Assembly (NCBI GenBank): GCA_003661125.1
Contig: QMVO01000132.1
Coordinates: 1-5,611, forward strand
DNA: 5,611 bases
Direction: 5' to 3'
DNA from: Methanosarcinales archaeon
GTDB lineage: Archaea > Halobacteriota > Syntropharchaeia > Alkanophagales > Methanospirareceae
The first letter of the stretch is position 1, and each line of letters opens with the position of its first letter. The position numbers were made by a program, and so were the translations under genes. The notes under the pieces are model-generated. The model made no database searches. It saw only the letters and a list, made by a program, of their open reading frames with translations, and had not been told where the DNA came from. This document shows positions 1 to 5,489 of this stretch, piece after piece.

Positions 1-161
1 ACTATTTCCTCCAGCTCATTTATCCTGAGCGTCAGGCTTAGATAATCGCATGCCATTACTGGTATCCCCACACCCCCACTCAGATTTTCCGCCATCAAAA
101 AAGTAATACGGATGCTATATTTAAATACTCCTGCTTCCACTCCAAATGTTGCGCTGATGGA
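1..161 (-). pseudogene. Probable C-terminal continuation of the decayed TIM-barrel-like gene, partial at the window edge
   Basis: This minus-strand frame is open from just after a TAA (164-162) to the left edge, giving 53 complete codons. It reads like protein: GVEAGVFKYSIR, then FLMAENLSGG, then GIPVMACDYLSLTLRINELE. The pattern of strand, 'PVMA' strand and helix is what I would expect late in a TIM barrel. It fits as the second half of the 205-600 protein displaced by one frame. Between the two pieces (192-121) the original frame also contains coding-like residues (DILAIMVRVVIHQ), so at least one nonsense change and one frameshift separate them. Alternatively it is an independent gene starting at ATG 95, which has a TATA-like sequence 25-30 nt upstream. 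The family link is inference from pattern only. Confidence 0.35.
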
Positions 162-204
162 TTACCACCCTAACCATTATTGCAAGAATATCGCATGGAA
201 AGTT

Positions 205-600
205 TTAAAATAAAGGGTAGCTATACAAATACATCCATCCTACTATCATGTCCTCAAGAGCATCGCAGAAGAGTGCATGCAGTGCAATAATTTCAGGCTG
301 CAAAGGCTTTATCAGGTTTAAATCGTGCTCGAATTTCCTGCCGCCCATTATAGTCGCGGCTATAAAGAAGTGCTCCCCTATTTCTTTTTCTGCCTCTCTC
401 AACGCATTCACTAATGGTTCATAAACGATGAGTTGAACTGCTTTGACGCCAAGAGTTGCCGATTTTATAAATAACCGCTTCATATTGCTTTCGTTATGAA
501 AGAATAATTTCCGATAGCCGTAGGCTTTTCTACCAAACTGTGCAGCGCCAATGAACGGAGAGGTTCCGAGCATAAGTTTTGGTATTCCTGCTTGCATCAC
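205..600 (-). pseudogene. N-terminal fragment of a TIM-barrel-like archaeal hypothetical protein, probably decayed
   Basis: The open frame has 131 codons. It starts at GTG 600 or, equally well, at the ATG directly behind it (597), and stops at TAA (207-205). The N-terminus carries a glycine-rich LGTSPFIGAAQFG stretch (about residues 11-23). It is followed by alternating hydrophobic strands and helices (GVKAVQLIVYEP, then HFFIAATIMGG, then EIIALHALFCDAL), the beta/alpha rhythm of a TIM barrel. I recognise the type as a conserved archaeal protein of unknown activity and assign no reaction. A barrel needs roughly 250 residues or more, so this is only about the first half. After 'DALEDM' the sequence loses character and stops, yet the same frame and then another keep coding-like sequence as far as the left edge. 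A degraded gene is therefore the best reading. An intact short protein, or sequence errors, are alternatives. It is divergent from the ABC ATPase operon and has its own TATA box. Confidence 0.5.
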
Positions 601-620
601 TAATTTTTTATACGGCTATT

Positions 621-632
621 TCTATATATAAG
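621..632 (-). promoter_or_regulatory. Archaeal TATA box for the minus-strand gene at 600
   Basis: On the minus strand the sequence reads TTATATATAGA, centred about 26-29 nt upstream of the GTG/ATG start pair (600/597). That is the usual TATA-to-start distance in archaea, so the transcript would be nearly leaderless. No Shine-Dalgarno site is seen before the start. Assignment is by position and composition only. Confidence 0.5.
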
Positions 633-671
633 AAATTAAGTCCTTGGAATAGTAAATTGAGCAAATACAAA

Positions 672-686
672 CTTTTATAAAAATAA
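672..686 (+). promoter_or_regulatory. Archaeal TATA box for the ABC ATPase pair
   Basis: CTTTTATAAAAATAA is centred about 23 nt ahead of ATG 702. Transcription would begin almost at the start codon, giving a leaderless mRNA, and no Shine-Dalgarno sequence is visible between the box and the ATG. It indicates that the two ATPase genes are transcribed from their own promoter and are not the tail of a longer permease operon. The divergent gene's TATA box lies about 50 bp away in the same 100-bp spacer. Confidence 0.55.
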
Positions 687-701
687 CATAAAGTTTCACT
701 T

Positions 702-1637
702 ATGTCCCTATTAACCATAACCCACTTGAAAGTCCTCTTCCCAACGCAAGACGGTGTGGTAAAAGCAGTAAATACCGTTGACCTCAAAATAGCGAATGCC
801 GAAAGATTAGGGCTAATAGGTGAAACAGGGTGTGGAAAAACGGTGCTTGGGCTTTCAATAATACGCCTGCTTCAGCCATCCACAAAGATCGAGGGTGAAA
901 TCGTGTATAAGGGCAAGGAACTTTTAAGACTAAGCGAAGAAGAGATGAGGAAGATAAGGGGAAAGGAAATCGCCATGATACTCCAGAACCCAACAACATC
1001 CTTGAATCCCGTTTTGAAAGTAGGTGACCAGATAGCAGAAGCGATTCAGTTGCATCAAGGCTTGGATAAAAGAGCGGCAAAAGAAAAAGCAATCGAAATG
1101 CTCGAATCTGTGAAAATACCTTCGCCAGAGAAAAGGGCAAATGAGTATCCACATCAATTCAGCGGTGGAATGAAAGAAAGGGTAATGATTGCTATGGGTC
1201 TTGCATGCAACCCTTCTCTGATTATCGCAGACGAGCCAACAAAGGGTTTGGACGTTACGATAAAAGTGCAGATAGTGAAACTGATGAAAGAAGTGTCAAG
1301 GCGAAAGTCAATGCTATTTATAACACATGATTTAGGAGTTGCAGCAGAGATTTGTGATAATATCGCCGTGATGTATGCAGGAGAACTTGTTGAATACGCA
1401 AAAACTGAGGATATATTCAAAAACCCGTTTCATCCGTACACGAGAGGATTTCTTAATTCGCTTCCAAGCAGAGGATTGAAACAGATAAGAGGCATAAGTC
1501 CTTCTTTGATTGATCTCCCAACCGGATGCCGGTTTCATCCAAGATGTGACCAAGCGAGTGCAAAATGCAAGATAGACCATCCGGAACTGGTGGAAATAGA
1601 AAATGGACATTTTGCGAGGTGTTTGCTCTATACATGA
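702..1637 (+). CDS. Oligopeptide/dipeptide ABC transporter ATP-binding protein, OppD/DppD-like
   Basis: This 311-residue cytoplasmic ATPase belongs to a peptide-type (Opp/Dpp/nickel) ABC importer. It has Walker A GETGCGKT (40-47), Q-loop Gln95 in ILQNP, signature FSGGM (153-157), Walker B LIIADEP (173-179) and the switch His in ITHD (209). The C-terminal oligopeptide-transporter extension begins at HPYT (244-247). It has the family's four cysteines C276, C282, C289 and C307 (pattern CRFHPRC...C...C); related Opp/Dpp ATPases bind a [4Fe-4S] cluster there. The D-loop region reads KGLD where TALD is more usual. Length is normal. The start is fixed by the TATA box just upstream and by the position of the first beta strand. 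The TGA stop overlaps the next start by ATGA, so the two subunits are co-translated and would form the heterodimer. The substrate (peptide, nickel or other) cannot be told from the ATPases alone. Confidence 0.95.
   Translation: MSLLTITHLKVLFPTQDGVVKAVNTVDLKIANAERLGLIGETGCGKTVLGLSIIRLLQPSTKIEGEIVYKGKELLRLSEEEMRKIRGKEIAMILQNPTTSLNPVLKVGDQIAEAIQLHQGLDKRAAKEKAIEMLESVKIPSPEKRANEYPHQFSGGMKERVMIAMGLACNPSLIIADEPTKGLDVTIKVQIVKLMKEVSRRKSMLFITHDLGVAAEICDNIAVMYAGELVEYAKTEDIFKNPFHPYTRGFLNSLPSRGLKQIRGISPSLIDLPTGCRFHPRCDQASAKCKIDHPELVEIENGHFARCLLYT
1616..1621 (+). promoter_or_regulatory. Likely ribosome binding site for the second ATPase gene
   Basis: GAGGTG lies inside the end of the upstream gene, with 12 nt between it and ATG 1634. 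The spacing is a little long. Together with the ATGA overlap it supports ATG 1634 as the start, in preference to the open frame that extends back to 1565 inside the first gene. Translational coupling through the overlap may matter more than this site. Confidence 0.45.
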
Positions 1638-2542
1638 TCGAAGTGGAAGCGCTGAAAAAATATTTTTCAACAGGAATACTGAGAAAACGACATATAAAAG
1701 CTGTGAATGGTGTATCATTCCAGATTGAACAAGGAGAGACATTAGGGCTTGTTGGGGAGAGTGGATGCGGGAAGACAACCATTGGCAAATCGCTCTTACG
1801 GCTGATTGAACCAACAGGAGGAAAAATCATTTTTGATGGCATCGATCTGGTACATTTAAAAAAGAAGGAACTGAGAAGGATCAGACCTCGAATGCAAATG
1901 ATATTCCAGGACCCTGACGCTTCGCTCAATCCAAGAATGAAAATAGAAGATAGTATTGCAGAGCCTTTAAAGCTGCGGGGTGGTTTGAATAAGGTAGAGA
2001 TTAAAGAAAAGGTTTCTGAATTGATAGAAACCGTAGGGTTAAATCCAGAACATGTAAATCGCTATCCTTACCAGCTCAGTGGCGGGCAGAACCAGAGGGT
2101 TGCACTCGCGAGAGTTCTTGCGGTAAATCCAGATTTCATTATCGCTGATGAGCCAACATCTTCTTTGGATGTCTCAGTTCAGGCACAGATACTGAACTTA
2201 ATGCAGGATTTGAAGAGGAAATTTGACCTGACACTTCTCTTCATCTCGCATGACCTCGAAGTTGTGCGCCACATGAGTGACAGAATAGCGGTAATGTATC
2301 GCGGAAAGATTGTTGAAATCGGCATTGTAAACGAGATATTTGACGATGCAAAACATCCATACACAAATACACTGATTTCGCCTGCATCATTAGAAGACCA
2401 ATTAATTTACGAAGACATAAAAGATGCGGGCTGCGTGTTTTATCCAAGATGCCCTTTTGCTGCGGAAATTTGTTGTAAAAAAGAGCCAGAGATGGTTGAA
2501 ATTGGAAGAGGGCATTGGGTTTTATGTGATCGTGTTACATAG
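1634..2542 (+). CDS. Oligopeptide/dipeptide ABC transporter ATP-binding protein, OppF/DppF-like
   Basis: This 302-residue ATPase is the second motor subunit, pairing with the protein encoded just upstream. It has Walker A GESGCGKT (41-48), Q-loop Gln92 in IFQDP, signature LSGGQ (148-152), Walker B FIIADEP (168-174), D-loop SSLD (176-179) and switch His in ISHD (206). The C-terminal extension starts at HPYT (241-244). It keeps the cysteine pattern CVFYPRC (267-273), C280/C281 and C298, a likely [4Fe-4S] site by analogy to family members. The linker between HPYT and the first cysteine is about 22 residues, some 10-15 shorter than I expect, and lacks the usual 'PSP..PP.GC' run. The protein is therefore slightly short, though the reading frame is clean. 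The start at 1634 gives the usual OppF N-terminus (MIEVEALKKYF) and overlaps the previous stop. It ends with TAG. Permease and binding-protein genes do not follow; the next gene is convergent. Confidence 0.95.
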   Translation: MIEVEALKKYFSTGILRKRHIKAVNGVSFQIEQGETLGLVGESGCGKTTIGKSLLRLIEPTGGKIIFDGIDLVHLKKKELRRIRPRMQMIFQDPDASLNPRMKIEDSIAEPLKLRGGLNKVEIKEKVSELIETVGLNPEHVNRYPYQLSGGQNQRVALARVLAVNPDFIIADEPTSSLDVSVQAQILNLMQDLKRKFDLTLLFISHDLEVVRHMSDRIAVMYRGKIVEIGIVNEIFDDAKHPYTNTLISPASLEDQLIYEDIKDAGCVFYPRCPFAAEICCKKEPEMVEIGRGHWVLCDRVT

Positions 2543-2593
2543 TCAGTCAATGAATGGTTTGCCAACGCCGATATTCGATTGGATGACCACCCA

Positions 2594-2602
2594 TTTTTAT
2601 TT
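2594..2602 (+). terminator. T-rich tract, possible terminator of the ATPase operon
   Basis: TTTTTATTT follows the second ATPase stop by about 50 nt in the short spacer between convergent genes. T-rich tracts without a hairpin are the usual archaeal terminator. No comparable tract serving the opposite strand is seen in the spacer. Composition is the only evidence. Confidence 0.35.
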
Positions 2603-2608
2603 ACTACC

Positions 2609-4084
2609 CTAAGCCGTAACGAAAAACAAATCTTCTACAGTTTTTATGTATCTTCCGCCACTTATGCTTACTCTTGCATCGTAATACCCTTCAGGCGCAT
2701 CGGCTGGAAGCTTATAAGAAGTCCCAAAACTCCATTGAACTCCTTTTCCCAGCGTTACTGATATTGAGTAGCTCAAATCTTCTTCCAATACTATTGAGCC
2801 ATCGGGTGCGACAAACGTAGTAGTAATTGGATTAGTTATTAAAACAGGACCTTCCCCTTCATTTGTAAATCGCAGAGTAAGATGCACGTAATCTCCTGGT
2901 GAGTATTCCGCTTCATCAACTGTTATTTCCCAACGTAATTTCGGTGGCACCGGAGGTGTAGGCGTTGGTCCTTCCTCACAACCCGGGATTATGGCAAATA
3001 TATTCCAATCATTGCTTCCTACCAAATTATGCACATAAGCTATCCAATAATCATTTTGTGCGTAAGTCATCGAAGGTCGCCTCTCGTGTGCTGAGCTGTC
3101 ATCCACAACTTTCGTCTTCTCGATAAAGTTCCAGTTACTGTCATATTTCTTCATGAATATCCCTAAGGTTCCGCCTTCGTTTGACGCATAAGCTATCGTA
3201 AACTCGTTGTTCTCAAACTTTAATGACGGATAGCTCTGAGAGGATGATTCTGATGTAACTTGTTTCTTCCAGGAATCCAAATTAAGATTTGTATCCATAC
3301 GTTTCACGAATATATCATAATTCCCTGTTTCTTTGGAGAAATAAGCTACATAGAGATAGCCATTTCCATACATAATCGATGGTCGATCTTGATGTGAAGT
3401 CTCACTCGTCACTCGAACTTTTTTAATTTGATTCCAGTTGGAATCGAATTTCTTGACATAAATGTCACCCTGATAAGTGCTTCCTGTTTCCCATGACTGG
3501 TAAGCTAAGTAGAAATATCCATCTTTGTAGAACAACGACGGCATGTCCTGAAGCGACTGTAAAGTTGTGAGATACCTCTTACTGCCACTTATGTAATTCA
3601 AATTCAAATCGTATTCTGCGAGAATTACATCCCAATCATTTGTAGTAGCTCCTTCTTCGTTTGATACATACGCTACGTACAATTTATTGTTTGCGAACAG
3701 CAATGCGGGGTTATCATGATAATGCCTGCTGCTTGTTACTTGCACCTTCCGTATGAAGTTCCAGTTGGAGTCGAATTTCTTGATGAATATATCCCTGCCG
3801 TGTTCGAGTCCTGGATAGCTGGTCTCCCAGGACTGGTATGCCACATAATAGTTGTTATTTGCATATACGATGGATGGGTGATCCTGTAAGGAAAGATTGG
3901 AAGTTATTTGAACCTTACAAATCACCGTCTCTACGATGGTATAATCATAATATTTCTTCTCAAGGTCAAACCTATCGGGTGGTGCGTGATGTCCGTCCCG
4001 TATCCAAACCGAGATGTCAGTATCGCCTATGTCTGCGGGAGTTGTGTGCCATATCCATGTGTTATCGGTGCTCCAATCCCTCAT
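2609..4084 (-). CDS. C-terminal part of a secreted repeat protein: half an Ig-like repeat, six propeller blades, beta-sandwich domain
   Basis: This is the downstream 491 codons of the gene that begins at 5026, open from ATG 4084 (residue 315 of the whole) to TAG 2609. The ATG is internal to the third Ig-like repeat, so it is not a natural protein start. It is listed apart only because an in-frame TAG lies three codons upstream. Domains in whole-protein numbering: the rest of repeat three (315-368); six blades of about 51-56 residues (369-680), each with a 'PS..Y....YYVAY.S' strand and mostly a 'KKFDSNWN' strand; a proline-rich linker PTPTPPVPP (about 687-695); and a C-terminal beta-rich domain to 805 (YSPGDYVHLTLRF, APEGYYDARVSI). 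The propeller resembles sialidase/Kelch-like propellers in layout, but no catalytic residues are recognisable. There is no C-terminal membrane anchor or sorting signal, so release or non-covalent attachment outside the cell is likely. A binding or surface role is inference. Confidence 0.8.
   Translation of the reverse strand: MRDWSTDNTWIWHTTPADIGDTDISVWIRDGHHAPPDRFDLEKKYYDYTIVETVICKVQITSNLSLQDHPSIVYANNNYYVAYQSWETSYPGLEHGRDIFIKKFDSNWNFIRKVQVTSSRHYHDNPALLFANNKLYVAYVSNEEGATTNDWDVILAEYDLNLNYISGSKRYLTTLQSLQDMPSLFYKDGYFYLAYQSWETGSTYQGDIYVKKFDSNWNQIKKVRVTSETSHQDRPSIMYGNGYLYVAYFSKETGNYDIFVKRMDTNLNLDSWKKQVTSESSSQSYPSLKFENNEFTIAYASNEGGTLGIFMKKYDSNWNFIEKTKVVDDSSAHERRPSMTYAQNDYWIAYVHNLVGSNDWNIFAIIPGCEEGPTPTPPVPPKLRWEITVDEAEYSPGDYVHLTLRFTNEGEGPVLITNPITTTFVAPDGSIVLEEDLSYSISVTLGKGVQWSFGTSYKLPADAPEGYYDARVSISGGRYIKTVEDLFFVTA
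2987..3922 (-). repeat. Six propeller-type sequence repeats (blades)
   Basis: The 'xxxPS' strand recurs at about residues 381, 437, 493, 546, 597 and 648 of the whole protein, at intervals of 56, 56, 53, 51 and 51. Most copies have an aromatic 'YVAY.S' strand and a 'D(I/V)..KK.D.NWN' strand about 20-30 residues later. Six blades would close one six-bladed beta-propeller. The DNA encoding SNWN-type strands is also visibly repeated (near 3126-3160, 3430-3465 and 3750-3790). Blade two (AEYDLNLN) and blade six lack the KK.D.NWN consensus. Confidence 0.75.
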
Positions 4085-4246
4085 TATCGTCTATGAATTG
4101 CCAGTTGAAGGACCCCGTATCCAGAAACGATAGTAGAGCATGTCGCCATCCAGATCAGTTGCAGAAGCGGACCAATCGATTGCAGTACCTGCCGGTTGCG
4201 GCTCAGACTTGTCAGGCGATAATGCGGGATTGATGGGTGGTTGATT
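3923..4246 (-). repeat. Ig-like tandem repeat unit 3 (108 codons), contains the TAG
   Basis: This unit covers residues 261-368 and keeps exactly the same 324-bp spacing as the other two. It is clearly more diverged at DNA level, with recognisable protein motifs (YYRFWIRGP, ADIGDTDISVWIRDG). It opens NQPPINPALS in place of NSPPTN and carries the amber codon at the Trp of the NSWQI motif. It leads directly into the propeller region. Confidence 0.85.
4091..4093 (-). other. In-frame TAG codon inside the secreted repeat protein gene (residue 312)
   Basis: On the minus strand the codons read AAT TCA TAG ACG ATA ATG, aligned without any gap to AAT TCA TGG CAG ATA ACG/ATG in the other two repeats. 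The change is therefore Trp to amber plus an altered following codon, not a frameshift. Possible explanations are a nonsense mutation, a base-call error, or recoding (read-through or pyrrolysine). General reassignment of TAG is unlikely: the OppF-like gene also ends in TAG, and reading through it would add about 70 residues antisense to this gene. Confidence 0.85.
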
Positions 4247-5026
4247 TTCAGCCGCTGTGATAGTATAATCGTAATATTTCTTCTCGAGGTCATATCTGTC
4301 AGTCGGTGCATGATGCCCGTCCCGTATCCAAACAGATATGTCGGTATCCCCGATGTCGGCTGAACTCGTCTGCCAAGTCCATGTGTTTACAGGACTCCAG
4401 TCCTGCGTTATCTGCCATGAATTGCCAGTAACGGGTCCTCGTATCCAGAACCGGTAGTAAAGGGTATCGGCATCAGGATCTTCGGCGTATGCCACCCATG
4501 TTATACTGGTGCCTGCTGGTTGTGGCTCCGCTTTCGTTGGCACTAATATGCTGTTTGTGGGTGGCGAGTTTGGTCCTGTGATAATTGTATAGCTATAAAC
4601 TTTCTTCTCGAGGTCATATCTGTCCGGCGGCTCGTGATACCCATCCCGTATCCAAACAGATATGTCGGTATCCCCGATGTCGGCTGAACTCGTCTGCCAA
4701 GTCCATGTGTTTACAGGACTCCAGTCCTGCATTATCTGCCATGAATTGCCAGTAGCGGGTCCTCGTATCCAGAACCGGTAGTAAAGGGTATCGGAATCAG
4801 GATCTTCGGCGTATGCCACCCATGTTATACTGGTGCCTGCTGGTTGCGGCTCCGCTTTCGTTGGCACTAATATGCCGTTTGTGGGTGGCGAGTTAGGTTC
4901 AAAGCGACTTATTATTGGAATCGATCCCCTATCTGCGGATACAAACCCTTCAAACATCAATCCAACCAACACACATACAAACACAAATCCAATATAATTT
5001 TTCCACCTGATTTTTTCTTCTCTCAT
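4091..5026 (-). CDS. N-terminal part of the secreted repeat protein: signal peptide and Ig-like tandem repeats, ending at an in-frame TAG
   Basis: The start is ATG 5026, chosen because it gives a classic signal peptide: MREEKIRWKN, a hydrophobic core YIGFVFVCVLVGLMF, and an AXA-like site at VSA (29-31). The open frame runs back to 5356, but that part is mobile-element debris. The mature chain begins with tandem 108-residue repeats (45-152, 153-260, 261-368). Each contains 'EPQPAGT.I.W', 'D.D.LYYRFWIRGP.TGNS', 'DW...NTW.W', 'ADIGDTDISVWIRDG' and 'DLEKK.Y.YTI', which is Ig-like, of the kind seen as extracellular stalks. Codon 312 is TAG where repeats one and two have TGG in NSWQI. The frame then continues unchanged into the propeller part. 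If TAG terminates, the product is a 311-residue secreted fragment with two and a half repeats. If TAG is read through or is a sequence error, the product is about 805 residues. Confidence 0.8.
   Translation of the reverse strand: MREEKIRWKNYIGFVFVCVLVGLMFEGFVSADRGSIPIISRFEPNSPPTNGILVPTKAEPQPAGTSITWVAYAEDPDSDTLYYRFWIRGPATGNSWQIMQDWSPVNTWTWQTSSADIGDTDISVWIRDGYHEPPDRYDLEKKVYSYTIITGPNSPPTNSILVPTKAEPQPAGTSITWVAYAEDPDADTLYYRFWIRGPVTGNSWQITQDWSPVNTWTWQTSSADIGDTDISVWIRDGHHAPTDRYDLEKKYYDYTITAAENQPPINPALSPDKSEPQPAGTAIDWSASATDLDGDMLYYRFWIRGPSTGNS
4247..4570 (-). repeat. Ig-like tandem repeat unit 2 (108 codons)
   Basis: This unit covers residues 153-260. Its near-identical stretch with unit 1 lies at 4321-4570, offset by exactly 324 bp. 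Protein differences in that stretch are few (for example Ala/Val before TGNS, Met/Thr before the QDW motif). The end of the unit instead shares KKYYDYTI with unit 3, which suggests patchwork exchange between units. Confidence 0.9.
4571..4894 (-). repeat. Ig-like tandem repeat unit 1 (108 codons)
   Basis: This is the first of three head-to-tail 324-bp units, covering residues 45-152. Over 4645-4894 it matches unit 2 (4321-4570) with about 5 differences in 250 bp by eye, roughly 98% identity, so duplication or gene conversion was recent. The remaining part (4571-4644) is more divergent. Short linkers beginning N-S-P-P join the units. Confidence 0.9.
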
Positions 5027-5080
5027 CGTGATTATTACTTTCTTCTTAGCGAACAGCCAATAGAATAATATTTGTTGCAC

Positions 5081-5091
5081 AGATATAAAAA
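5081..5091 (-). promoter_or_regulatory. Candidate TATA box for the secreted repeat protein gene
   Basis: On the minus strand TTTTTATATCT is centred about 60 nt upstream of ATG 5026. Transcription would begin near 5060, giving a leader of about 34 nt. No convincing Shine-Dalgarno site is seen in that leader (only GAAGAAAG). A weaker A/T-rich stretch at 5060-5073 is an alternative box. Confidence 0.4.
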
Positions 5092-5143
5092 GCAATTCTT
5101 CTTCACAACTCAACACCCCAGCACCGGGACTAATGAAATGTGA

Positions 5144-5292
5144 TTCCACGTAGACGGCTATATCCCTGACCGCAAGCTGGTGGGGGAGAAGGGTGAACGC
5201 CGCAAGATGGCTGCAGCGATGCGGTCGGAGGCGGGCAAAGAAGCGTAATAAAGCGTAAGGAGACGGTTGAATGGCTTGCGGAGCGTTTTTGA
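5144..5292 (+). pseudogene. Remnant of a DDE transposase C-terminus (IS1182-like type), frameshifted
   Basis: One frame reads VDGYIPDRKL, then RRKMAAAMRSEAGKEA, and stops at TAA 5246. A second frame picks up from 5248 as IKRKETVEW and runs to TGA 5290. Joined by a frameshift they give the order 'YIPDR ... M.SEAGK.A..KRKETVEW', which I recognise as the end of IS1182-type DDE transposases. There 'YKKRK..VE' carries the last catalytic Glu. There is no start, and the upstream frame is closed at TGA 5141-5143, so only a remnant of some 45 residues is left. The stretch is G+C-rich (52 of 80 bases at 5161-5240) against 18 of 60 at 5041-5100, which supports a foreign origin. Family placement is from memory of motifs. 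Confidence 0.5.
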
Positions 5293-5489
5293 TTAAACTT
5301 TCCGCGCACAATCGGAAAGTAATGTGGGGTAAATTGGGGAGGAATGTGCCGATCAACCGTATGATTCGGACGTTAGTAGCTGCTAATTCGGTATCTAAAG
5401 TAGGGAACTTTTTACGTGTTAATGAAACTGGTTTGCTTTGCGATCCAGATGTAAAAGCGATGGCTGAGAAGATAAGAAAGCTTTATGAT
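5271..5489 (+). pseudogene. C-terminal fragment of a GT-B (group 1) glycosyltransferase, interrupted
   Basis: The frame contains SKVGNF, NETGLLCDPD and KAMAEKIRKLYD (about 5388-5489), the end of the nucleotide-sugar-binding lobe in group 1 glycosyltransferases ('G..V....TGLL..P.D..A.A..I..L'). The frame also opens with MACGAFLI, resembling the 'EAMACG.PVI' motif that normally sits about 10 residues before SKVGNF. Here some 28 codons intervene (about 5295-5378), which suggests a short in-frame insertion. Upstream the fragment abuts the transposase tail, and there is no N-terminal lobe. Downstream at about 5490 it runs into the complement of an IS3-type transposase, which supplies the last ten codons before TAA 5523. 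It is not a functional enzyme. The MACG match could be chance, because the other frame there is read as transposase. Confidence 0.45.
5297..5320. repeat. Small inverted repeat with perfect 8-bp arms
   Basis: ACTTTCCG (5297-5304) and CGGAAAGT (5313-5320) are perfect inverted copies around an 8-base loop. It lies at the left end of the segment that seems to interrupt the glycosyltransferase fragment, just after the transposase remnant. It could be an element end or a hairpin; its role is unknown. Confidence 0.5.

Noticed and set aside
116..127. TATTTAAATATA on the minus strand 25-30 nt ahead of ATG 95, a possible leaderless promoter
   Set aside because: The coding-like frame runs straight through it (codons for VFKYS), so the A/T-rich match is more likely part of a gene body; kept only as an alternative for the 1-161 fragment.
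1565..1633. Upstream extension of the second ATPase reading frame
   Set aside because: It lies inside the first ATPase gene in another frame; ATG 1634 with ATGA overlap and a GAGGTG site gives the normal N-terminus.
784..2447. Several minus-strand open frames (up to 160 codons) opposite the ABC ATPase genes
   Set aside because: They are antisense to two unmistakable ATPase genes and show no domain-like sequence of their own.
2424..2761. Two short plus-strand open frames spanning the end of the ATPase operon
   Set aside because: They overlap the OppF-like end in another frame or run antisense into the secreted protein gene; no promoter or protein-like pattern.
2540..2761. Read-through of the OppF-like TAG as pyrrolysine
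   Set aside because: It would add about 70 residues of antisense sequence after a normal family C-terminus; TAG here is an ordinary stop.
4060..4100. Programmed frameshift as the explanation for the split of the long minus-strand gene
   Set aside because: Codons align one to one with the sister repeats on both sides of the break, so the frame does not change; only a stop codon intervenes.
3838..4311. Plus-strand open frames of 131 and 62 codons, and a minus-strand frame of 75 codons, across the third Ig-like repeat
   Set aside because: They are alternate-frame readings of a repeat whose real frame is shown by two sister copies.
5027..5356. Upstream extension of the secreted protein frame to 5356
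   Set aside because: It reads antisense through transposase debris, and a complete signal peptide begins at ATG 5026.
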